Source: Aliirhizobium smilacinae
Lineage (GTDB): Bacteria; Pseudomonadota; Alphaproteobacteria; Rhizobiales; Rhizobiaceae
Assembly (NCBI RefSeq): GCF_006335145.1
Contig: NZ_VDMN01000001.1
Location: 62,001-126,000 of the forward strand
DNA length: 64,000 nucleotides
Direction of reading: 5' to 3'
Shown: piece by piece, positions 57,469 to 64,000 of the stretch
How positions within the stretch are numbered: position 1 is the stretch's first letter
Layout of the letters: each line of letters begins with the position of its first letter
Translations under genes and position numbers: made by a program
Notes under the pieces: model-generated
Databases searched by the model: none
The model's input: the letters and a program-made list of their open reading frames with translations, nothing else
What the model was told of the DNA's origin: nothing

Positions 57469-58860
57469 ATGGCATCGACCCGCACCGAAACCGATACTTT
57501 TGGCCCGATCGACGTCGCGAGCGACCGTTATTGGGGCGCTCAGGCACAGCGTTCGCTTGGCAATTTCAAGATCGGCTGGGAAAAGCAGCCGCTTGCAGTG
57601 GTTCGCGCACTTGGCATCGTCAAGCAGGCCGCGGCCGTTGCCAACATGGAACTTGCAGGACTCGACAAGGGCATCGGCAAGGCGATTATCGACGCCGCCC
57701 AGGAAGTCATCGACGGCAAGCTCGACGACCATTTTCCGCTCGTCGTCTGGCAGACAGGCTCCGGCACCCAGTCGAACATGAATGCCAATGAAGTGATCTC
57801 GAACCGGGCGATCGAAGTGCTCGGCGGCGTGATGGGCTCCAAGAAGCCCGTTCACCCCAACGACCACGTCAACATGAGCCAGTCGTCGAACGACACTTAT
57901 CCGACGGCCATGCATATCGCCTGCGTCGAAACGATCGTCCGTCACCTTCTGCCGTCGCTGAAACATCTGCACGAAGCACTGGAAGCGAAGGTCAAGGCCT
58001 TCAGCCACATCATCAAGATCGGCCGCACGCATACCCAGGATGCGACGCCTTTGACGCTCGGCCAGGAATTTTCCGGTTATGCGGCGCAGGTCGCCTCGGC
58101 GATCGCCAATATAGAACTGACACTGCCGGCACTTTCGAAGCTTGCCCAGGGCGGTACCGCCGTCGGGACCGGCCTCAATGCACCGATCGGTTTTGCCGAA
58201 AAGGTCGCCGACGAAATCTCGAAGATTACCGGCCTGCCCTTCGTCACCGCGCCAAACAAGTTCGAGGCGCTTGCCTCACATGATTCGATGGTTTTCGCTC
58301 ATGGCGCCATCAACGCTGCGGCCACGGCTCTGTTCAAGATCGCCAACGACATCCGCTTCCTCGGTTCCGGCCCGCGCGCCGGCCTTGGCGAACTGTCGCT
58401 GCCGGAAAACGAGCCGGGTTCCTCGATCATGCCAGGCAAGGTCAACCCGACCCAGTCGGAAGCCCTCACCCAGGTTTGCGCCCACATCTTTGGTAACAAT
58501 GCTGCGCTTACCTTCGCCGGCAGCCAGGGGCATTTCGAACTCAACGTCTACAACCCGATGATGGCCTACAACTTCCTGCAGTCGGTGCAGTTGCTCGGTG
58601 ATGCCGCGGTATCGTTCACCGACAATTGTGTTGTCGGTATCGAGGCGCGCGAAGACAACATCAGGAAGGGTGTCGAAAACTCGTTGATGCTGGTCACTGC
58701 GCTGAATTCGAAGCTCGGCTACGACATCTGCGCCAAGATCGCCAAGACCGCCCACAAGAACGGCACGACACTGCGTGACGAAGCGGTTGGCGGCGGTTAC
58801 TTGACGAATGAAGAATTCGACCAGTATGTCCGTCCGGAAAACATGATCGGTCCGAAGTAA
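57469..58860 (+). CDS. fumC: Fumarate hydratase class II
   Basis: A 463-residue iron-independent fumarase of the TCA cycle. It opens with [25 protein letters not shown], and has [13 protein letters not shown], the histidine-containing [16 protein letters not shown], and the superfamily signature [13 protein letters not shown]. The ATG at 57469 lies about 9 bases after AAAAGG; an in-frame ATG at 57427 is upstream of that site. Divergent from the L,D-transpeptidase gene. Confidence 0.97.
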   Translation: MASTRTETDTFGPIDVASDRYWGAQAQRSLGNFKIGWEKQPLAVVRALGIVKQAAAVANMELAGLDKGIGKAIIDAAQEVIDGKLDDHFPLVVWQTGSGTQSNMNANEVISNRAIEVLGGVMGSKKPVHPNDHVNMSQSSNDTYPTAMHIACVETIVRHLLPSLKHLHEALEAKVKAFSHIIKIGRTHTQDATPLTLGQEFSGYAAQVASAIANIELTLPALSKLAQGGTAVGTGLNAPIGFAEKVADEISKITGLPFVTAPNKFEALASHDSMVFAHGAINAAATALFKIANDIRFLGSGPRAGLGELSLPENEPGSSIMPGKVNPTQSEALTQVCAHIFGNNAALTFAGSQGHFELNVYNPMMAYNFLQSVQLLGDAAVSFTDNCVVGIEAREDNIRKGVENSLMLVTALNSKLGYDICAKIAKTAHKNGTTLRDEAVGGGYLTNEEFDQYVRPENMIGPK

Positions 58861-58878
58861 AAAATAATGAATGAAACT

Positions 58879-58907
58879 CCGCATTCCGGCGCATCGCCGG
58901 AATGCGG
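58879..58907 (+). terminator. Hairpin after fumC, no T-tract
   Basis: CCGCATTCCGGC (58879-58890) pairs exactly with its complement (58896-58907) around GCATC, starting 18 bases after the fumC stop. No T run follows. The next 235 bases before the diguanylate cyclase start are markedly AT-rich with no convincing gene. Confidence 0.6.
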
Positions 58908-59142
58908 CCTCTGAATACCGCAAATTTCTCTATAGAAATACATATATAACTAAAACGAATAATCCTCAAATACCATACGTAACTACCTATCACATTGAGT
59001 AGAAACAAATTTTAGCGATAACGAAACTTCTTCCCGTAACTGTGGAGAAGTGCTTCTGAAATAGAACATTAATTATTTTCCAATAGTTTTTAATATAAGA
59101 TTTTATCAAATACATGTAGTGGGGTCTAACTGGGGGTCGTCT

Positions 59143-60213
59143 ATGACGACGATATCTGCATCGAAGCCGCATTCGGGTGACCTAATGGGGCAGATCATCT
59201 ATGCAGTGCGGTCTATGGGCGTCTCGCCCATTCCGCGCAACTATCAACTTTTTTATGAAGCTTATATCGGGTCGAATCCAGATCTGACGCGAGAACTCGC
59301 TGCGCTTGGCAGCAGGGCCACTCAGGAAGACCTGGATATCATTTCAGAACGTTATCTTGGCGGGCCTCAGGCTGCCGTTATCGAGAAAGCAAACGACCGT
59401 TTGCTTGGGGAACTCGATGCGCTGCTGAAACTTTTGCGCCAGGAACAGAACTCGCTTGAGAGCTACGGCAAGCTGCTCAGCGAGACCGCGTCCAGAATCA
59501 ACACGAAGAGCAGCTTCTCTACCGACATCATTCGCAGCGCTATCAGCCTTTTGCATCAGGCTACCGATGACAAGATGGTGCAGGGAGAAAAGACCGTCGA
59601 CGACATGGTGCAGCGATCCAACGAGATGGATCAGGTGCGCCGCGAACTCGATGAGTACAAGCGCATCGCCAATACAGATTCGCTGACGCGGCTGTCGAAC
59701 CGCCGTGCCTTCGATGAACGCCTGGCGAGTTCCTTCGATAATCAGACTGCACTGCCCCTCACTGCGCTGGTTCTGGCGGACATCGACAATTTCAAGAAGA
59801 TCAACGACAATTTCGGTCACCCGGTTGGCGACAAGATCCTCGCGACGGTCGCTTCGGTCCTGCGCGCCAATGTCCGCAAGGATGTGTTCGTCGCCCGCAC
59901 CGGCGGCGAAGAATTCGCCATCATCGTGGAGGGCAATACGCCCGACGAGGTGATGGTGATCTGCGAGCGCGTGCGCCGAGCACTCGAGACCCGCACCTTT
60001 CGCAATTCCCGCTCCGGCGTGAACTACGGACCGGTAACGATCTCGCTCGGTTATTCGATGGCCGTGCAGGCAGCCGATCCCGGCGAACTTTACGCACAGT
60101 CGGACGCGGCACTTTATTATGCCAAGAACAGCGGCCGCAACCGCTCCGTCTTCTTCGAAGATAGCATGAAGAGCCACTACATCAGCAAAAACTGGCTGAT
60201 CTACAAGAAGTAA
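59143..60213 (+). CDS. GGDEF diguanylate cyclase with degenerate I-site
   Basis: A 356-residue soluble protein. The N-terminal about 170 residues (GDLMGQIIYAVRSMGVSPIPRNYQLFYEAYIGSNPDLTREL...) form a helical sensory/dimerisation region conserved among rhizobial cyclases. The GGDEF domain follows: DSLTRLSNRRAFDERL, ADIDNFKKINDNFGHPVGD and the active-site ARTGGEEFAI, so c-di-GMP synthesis is expected. The inhibitory RxxD I-site is absent: upstream of GGEEF the sequence is RKDVFVART. ATG 59143 has GGGGG 6 bases upstream. It lies behind an AT-rich leader. No transmembrane segment. Confidence 0.9.
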   Translation: MTTISASKPHSGDLMGQIIYAVRSMGVSPIPRNYQLFYEAYIGSNPDLTRELAALGSRATQEDLDIISERYLGGPQAAVIEKANDRLLGELDALLKLLRQEQNSLESYGKLLSETASRINTKSSFSTDIIRSAISLLHQATDDKMVQGEKTVDDMVQRSNEMDQVRRELDEYKRIANTDSLTRLSNRRAFDERLASSFDNQTALPLTALVLADIDNFKKINDNFGHPVGDKILATVASVLRANVRKDVFVARTGGEEFAIIVEGNTPDEVMVICERVRRALETRTFRNSRSGVNYGPVTISLGYSMAVQAADPGELYAQSDAALYYAKNSGRNRSVFFEDSMKSHYISKNWLIYKK

Positions 60214-60260
60214 GGCGTTCGGTTCGGCCGTTTTTCAACTCTGGCGCAGAATCCTTTGTT

Positions 60261-60881
60261 TCACCACATGGTTTTGGCCGCACGCTGCGGCCACTCCCGA
60301 TCATATGTATCGCGATCGAAATCGGCCTTGGCCGCCTTCAGCAATTGTCCAGGGGTCGGCAGTGTTGCAGGATCGACAAAACGATCGGCATTCCACAATT
60401 CGGATCGCATCAGCGCACGGGCACATTGGAAATAGACTTCGTCGATCGTGATAACCGCTACCGTTCGCGGATGTTTTCCATCCATATCGAAACTGTTCAG
60501 CAGCGCCGGGTCGATAGAGACCACGGCCTTGCCGTTGACTCGCATGGTCGTGTTTGAGCCTGGAACAAGAAACATCAAAGCGACCCGCGGATCGCGCACG
60601 ATGTTGATCAGCGAATCGACACGGTTGTTGCCGCGCCAGTCCGGCAGAAGAAGCGTGCTGTCGTCCTTCACCCTCACCACACCGCCGGCATCGCCGCGTG
60701 GAGAACAGTCGAGCCCTTCCTGACCGACAGTCGCCAAGGCGACAAACGGGGCAGTCTCGATCATCAGCCTATATTCCGGTGTCAGTGCTGTGGTCACCTT
60801 CGCCACAGATGCCTCGCTGACACCGTCATAGATCGCCTTCAGCGCCTCGACCGAAGTTATGATCGTAACTGTATCGCTCAT
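60261..60881 (-). CDS. PPOX-class FMN-binding split-barrel flavoprotein (MSMEG_1061-like)
   Basis: A 206-residue protein of the pyridoxamine-phosphate-oxidase-like split barrel fold. FVALATVGQEGLDCSPRGDAGGVVRV and LLLPDWRGNNRVDSLINIVRDPRVALMFLVPG form the FMN-binding core; the C-terminal YFQCARALMRSELW matches the MSMEG_1061 subfamily. It is unlikely to be PdxH itself. The start overlaps the antiporter stop by 4 bases (ATGA), so it is translationally coupled. Function unknown. Confidence 0.85.
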   Translation of the reverse strand: MSDTVTIITSVEALKAIYDGVSEASVAKVTTALTPEYRLMIETAPFVALATVGQEGLDCSPRGDAGGVVRVKDDSTLLLPDWRGNNRVDSLINIVRDPRVALMFLVPGSNTTMRVNGKAVVSIDPALLNSFDMDGKHPRTVAVITIDEVYFQCARALMRSELWNADRFVDPATLPTPGQLLKAAKADFDRDTYDREWPQRAAKTMW

Positions 60882-62701
60882 GTTGCAGCCTCCTGCGCCG
60901 CAGCCTGCGCGGCTGCGCGGCGTTCACGCTCGCGGCCTGTCCTTGCCGCGATGACGTCTGCCGGCTGCGCATTACCCTTCATCAGCGAGCGGCCTGCGTA
61001 AATTCCGCCGATCTGCTCAATGGCGAAACGTTCGCGATCCGTCTCGCGGAACTCCTCGATGATCTGGGCTGCAAGCTCCACTTCCTCGCCGAGCGTGGTC
61101 AGCACTTCGCTGCCGAAATTCAGCGCCGATTCGTAGGTCTCGCGGATCTGGTAATCGACACCGGCCTTCAGAAGATCGATGGCGTGGCCACGGTCGTAAG
61201 CGCGCGCCAGAAGCGGCACCAGCGGAAACTCGTCCTTGACGATCTGGGCGATCTTCACCGCGGCTTCCTTGTCGTCGATGCAGATCAGGATCGCCTTGGC
61301 ACTCGCAGCGCCCGCCGCATGCAGGATTTCCGGCCGCGATCCGTCGCCGTAATAGACCTTGAAGCCGAAATCGCCGATGTCGCGAATAAACTCGGCATCC
61401 CTGTCGACGATCGACAATGTATAGCCACGTGCAAGAATAGGCTGGCTGACGATCTGGCCGAAACGGCCGAAACCGATCATCAGCACTGTTCCGGCAATAT
61501 CCTCCGGCGCATCCAGCCCACTGGTATCGACCTGCGGTTTTGGGGCGATCCGCACATAAATGGCCACGACCAGCGGGGTCACCACCATGGACAGCACGAT
61601 CGTCGCCGTCAGCAGAGCATTGGTTTCAGCGTCAAAAATACCGACCGACGTGGCGGCCGCATAGAGCACGAAGGCAAACTCGCCGCCCTGCGCCATCAGG
61701 ATCGCTCGTCCCACACTTTCCGGGTGTGGTGCACCGAGAAGCCTTGCGACGCCATAGATCACCAGCGCCTTGACGATCATGTAGGCGATCACCGCGAGGA
61801 TCACATGCTGCCAGTTGGCCGCGATGACAGCCAGATCGACTGCCATGCCGACGCCGAGGAAGAAAAGGCCGAGCAAAATGCCGCGGAAGGGTTCGATATC
61901 GGCTTCCAGCTGATGCCGGAAAGATGATTCGGAGAGCAGCACGCCGGCCAGAAAAGCGCCCATGGCCATGGAAAGGCCGGCAAGATCCATCAGCAGCGCC
62001 GAACCGAGGACCACGAGCAATGCTGCGGCCGTCATCACCTCGCGGGCGCCGGAATTGGCGAGCAGCCGGAAGAACGGGTTGAGCAGATAACGCCCGGCCA
62101 CGACCAGCGCCACGAGCGCGGCAAAGCCGACACCGATGGATTTCAGACGTTCCAAAAGCGATACAGCCTCGCCTTGCGAAGCAAGCAGCGCCACGATGGC
62201 CAGCAGCGGCACGATGGCAAGATCCTCGAACAGCAGGATCGAAACGATATGCTGGCCCTTCGGGGTGTGCAGATGATTGCGCTCCTGCAGCATCTGCATG
62301 ACGATTGCCGTCGAGGTCAGCACGAATCCGGTTCCGGCCACGAATGCCACCGGTGCGGACTGTCCGAAGCCGATGCCGATCGCCATCAGCGCCACGATAC
62401 AGGCACAGACCTGCAAGGCGCCAAGCCCGAATATATCTTTGCGCATACTCCACAGCCGCGATGGCTGCATCTCGAGTCCGATGATGAACAGGAACATGAC
62501 CACGCCCATTTCGGCGATATGCAGAATGGCCTGCGGATCGGAAACGAGTTTCAGGCCGAAGGGGCCGATGACCAGCCCTGCTGCCAGATAGCCCAGAACG
62601 GATCCCAGCCCGATCTTCTTGAACAGCGGCGCCGCAATGACGCCCGCACCGAGAAGGGCCACGACCTGGACCAGTTCACTCGCATTTGATTCTGCTGCCA
62701 C
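60878..62701 (-). CDS. Kef-type CPA2 monovalent cation:proton antiporter
   Basis: A 607-residue transporter. Residues 1-380 form about 12 membrane helices (LVQVVALLGAGVIAAPLFKKIGLGSVLGYLAAGLVIGPFGL at the N-terminus) typical of the Na_H_Exchanger domain. Residues about 400-540 form a TrkA_N/RCK domain with nucleotide loop VLMIGFGRFGQIVSQPILARGY and YGDGSRPEIL. Such proteins are K+/H+ antiporters gated by glutathione adducts or NAD(H). The start is GTG at 62701 with AGGGGG 8 bases upstream. It lies between the DUF971 gene and the PPOX flavoprotein; the latter could be a redox partner, analogous to KefF with KefC. Confidence 0.92.
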   Translation of the reverse strand: MAAESNASELVQVVALLGAGVIAAPLFKKIGLGSVLGYLAAGLVIGPFGLKLVSDPQAILHIAEMGVVMFLFIIGLEMQPSRLWSMRKDIFGLGALQVCACIVALMAIGIGFGQSAPVAFVAGTGFVLTSTAIVMQMLQERNHLHTPKGQHIVSILLFEDLAIVPLLAIVALLASQGEAVSLLERLKSIGVGFAALVALVVAGRYLLNPFFRLLANSGAREVMTAAALLVVLGSALLMDLAGLSMAMGAFLAGVLLSESSFRHQLEADIEPFRGILLGLFFLGVGMAVDLAVIAANWQHVILAVIAYMIVKALVIYGVARLLGAPHPESVGRAILMAQGGEFAFVLYAAATSVGIFDAETNALLTATIVLSMVVTPLVVAIYVRIAPKPQVDTSGLDAPEDIAGTVLMIGFGRFGQIVSQPILARGYTLSIVDRDAEFIRDIGDFGFKVYYGDGSRPEILHAAGAASAKAILICIDDKEAAVKIAQIVKDEFPLVPLLARAYDRGHAIDLLKAGVDYQIRETYESALNFGSEVLTTLGEEVELAAQIIEEFRETDRERFAIEQIGGIYAGRSLMKGNAQPADVIAARTGRERERRAAAQAAAQEAAT

Positions 62702-62731
62702 CCGTTGGCCCCCTTTTATATTGTTCTGCCG

Positions 62732-63118
62732 TTACCGCGCTCGTGCGACACTATCGCGACTTAAGCCCTTAGCGGCCAGATCATCTTCGTATTGTCGAAA
62801 TAGATCGTCGCCGTCCGTGCCAAGCTCGCGCAGATAGCGCCAGGTGAAGATGCCGCTATCGTGACCGTCGTCGAAGGCGATGCGCACGGCGTAATTTCCG
62901 GCCGCCACGAGATTGCGTATCCCGACCGTCCGCTTGCCCGGAACCGTCACTTTCTGGCCCGGTCCGTGCCCCTGAACCTCGGCCGAGGGCGACAGAACCC
63001 GCATTCGTTCTGCAGGCAAGGCAAAGCTCGCGCCGTCATCGAATGTTACAGTCAGCGTTCTTTTGTCCGCCGAGACGCGCAATTCCGTCGGCCAGCTGTC
63101 GTTCAAACCCTCGGTCAT
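62732..63118 (-). CDS. DUF971 family protein
   Basis: A 128-residue protein matching the DUF971/GBBH-like N-terminal domain: WPTELRVSADKRTLTVTFDDGASFALPAERMRVLSPSAEVQGHGPGQ...NYAVRIAFDDGHDSGIFTWRYLRELG. The family appears as an isolated domain near iron-sulfur and molybdenum cofactor functions; here it is divergent from moaA. It starts the DUF971-antiporter-PPOX unit, ending 30 bases before the antiporter start. Function not established. Confidence 0.87.
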   Translation of the reverse strand: MTEGLNDSWPTELRVSADKRTLTVTFDDGASFALPAERMRVLSPSAEVQGHGPGQKVTVPGKRTVGIRNLVAAGNYAVRIAFDDGHDSGIFTWRYLRELGTDGDDLFRQYEDDLAAKGLSRDSVARAR

Positions 63119-63259
63119 ATCCGCTCTTTCAATTTGATCGGCTCAGGATTATGGATTTCGGCAATTCGCTGCAACCCTGTCCGCATCATCACGTTCCAGA
63201 ACCTATCCTTGACGTTAAGCAAGATAGCCACCAGATTCGGACAGCAGGAGTAAAAAGAC

Positions 63260-64000
63260 GTGAATTCGATAGTCGCCCCACCTCTACTGGCAGATCCGAC
63301 AGCGGCCCACGCGCCGATGATCGATCCGTTCGGCCGATCGGTGACATATCTTCGCGTTTCCGTGACGGACCGCTGTGATTTCCGCTGCACCTATTGCATG
63401 GCGGAAAACATGACTTTCCTGCCGAAGAAGGATCTGCTGACGCTTGAGGAGCTCGACCGGCTCTGTACCGCCTTTATCGCCAAGGGCGTGCGCAAGCTCC
63501 GCCTCACGGGCGGCGAGCCGCTTGTGCGCAAGAATATCATGTTCCTGGTCGAAGCACTCGGCAAACATATCGAGGCCGGCCGCCTGGACGAGTTGACGCT
63601 GACAACCAACGGCTCTCAGCTTGCCCGCTATGCGCAGGAGCTTCATGATCACGGTGTGCGCCGGATCAACGTGTCGCTGGATACGCTGGACGAGGCCAAG
63701 TTCAAGGCGATCACCCGCTGGGGCAATTTCCGGCAGGTCATGGATGGCATCGACGCGGCGCAGAAGGCCGGTATCAGGATCAAGCTCAATGCCGTGGCGC
63801 TGAAGGATTTCAACGATCTCGAAATCCCCGAGATGATCCGTTTCGCGCATGGCCGCGGCATGGACCTGACGCTGATCGAAACAATGCCGATGGGCGAGAT
63901 CGACGAGGACCGCACCGACCGTTATCTGCCGCTGTCGCAGGTGCGTGCAGGCCTGGAAGAGAAGTTCACGCTTTCCGACATTCCCTACAAGACCGGCGGC
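63260..64000 (+). CDS. moaA: GTP 3',8-cyclase MoaA (partial, C-terminus beyond window)
   Basis: Radical SAM enzyme for the first step of molybdenum cofactor synthesis; 247 codons are visible. The SAM/cluster motif is [13 protein letters not shown], followed by [39 protein letters not shown] and [15 protein letters not shown] in the family order. The second [4Fe-4S] cysteines lie beyond the window end. The start is GTG at 63260 with AGGAG 9 bases upstream. Confidence 0.96.
   Translation, partial: MNSIVAPPLLADPTAAHAPMIDPFGRSVTYLRVSVTDRCDFRCTYCMAENMTFLPKKDLLTLEELDRLCTAFIAKGVRKLRLTGGEPLVRKNIMFLVEALGKHIEAGRLDELTLTTNGSQLARYAQELHDHGVRRINVSLDTLDEAKFKAITRWGNFRQVMDGIDAAQKAGIRIKLNAVALKDFNDLEIPEMIRFAHGRGMDLTLIETMPMGEIDEDRTDRYLPLSQVRAGLEEKFTLSDIPYKTGG

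Overview
The window reads as a stretch of core chromosome from an alphaproteobacterium of the Rhizobiaceae (Agrobacterium/Rhizobium-like; genus not resolved). Support for this: a giant coiled-coil protein matching the rhizobial growth-pole ring family (GPR/RgsE), a CckA-type hybrid kinase, a DksA without zinc cysteines, class II DAHP synthase, cobalamin-riboswitch-controlled bluB, an Mla-type transporter with a STAS-fused permease, high GC coding sequence, and many GTG/TTG starts with purine-rich ribosome binding sites. I see no insertion sequence, prophage, CRISPR array, rRNA or tRNA. Gene density is high and convergent pairs are usually separated by strong bidirectional hairpins.

Layout. 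0-8 kb: the end of an iron-type ABC importer (partial permease, binding protein), a PLP aminotransferase, an RbsD/FucU-type mutarotase, ilvC with a TetR regulator preceded by a perfect operator-like palindrome, and a divergent AraC regulator/zinc alcohol dehydrogenase pair. 7.8-18 kb: IMPase-like phosphatase and ttcA, alaS, recA (with a recognisable promoter and SOS-like box), cckA, a FliO-like membrane protein and dksA. 18-26 kb: SixA-like phosphatase, the YcjX/YcjF pair, the folP-folB-folK operon, a DUF922 protein, a structured gene-free segment that looks like a small RNA, a [2Fe-2S] ferredoxin and an Hpt phosphotransfer protein. 26-33 kb: the roughly 2,050-residue growth-pole ring homologue. 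32.7-40.5 kb: a small P-loop kinase, the four-gene mlaEFD-lipoprotein operon, a dipeptide epimerase convergent with an MFS transporter, and an LpxH-like phosphoesterase. 40.7-49.7 kb: malic enzyme, riboswitch plus bluB, a TolB-like propeller, nadE and a tadE-tadG pair. 49.8-64 kb: DAHP synthase, rpiA/DUF2059/gor, gph, an L,D-transpeptidase, fumC, a diguanylate cyclase, a PPOX flavoprotein with a Kef-type antiporter and DUF971 protein, and the start of moaA.

Functional threads: polar growth and envelope upkeep (GPR homologue, L,D-transpeptidase, Mla operon, dipeptide epimerase, LpxH-like enzyme), cell-cycle phosphorelay (CckA, Hpt, possible CtrA-like sites in the Hpt/GPR divergent region), stringent/SOS responses (DksA, RecA), and central metabolism and cofactors (IlvC, FumC, malic enzyme, RpiA, NadE, folate, B12 lower ligand, MoaA). 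I did not find a convincing undescribed multi-gene system. The best leads are the candidate small RNA at 24.9-25.1 kb, the regulatory region shared by Hpt and the ring protein, the alcohol dehydrogenase missing half of its structural zinc site, and the hairpin abutting the GTG start of the MFS gene.
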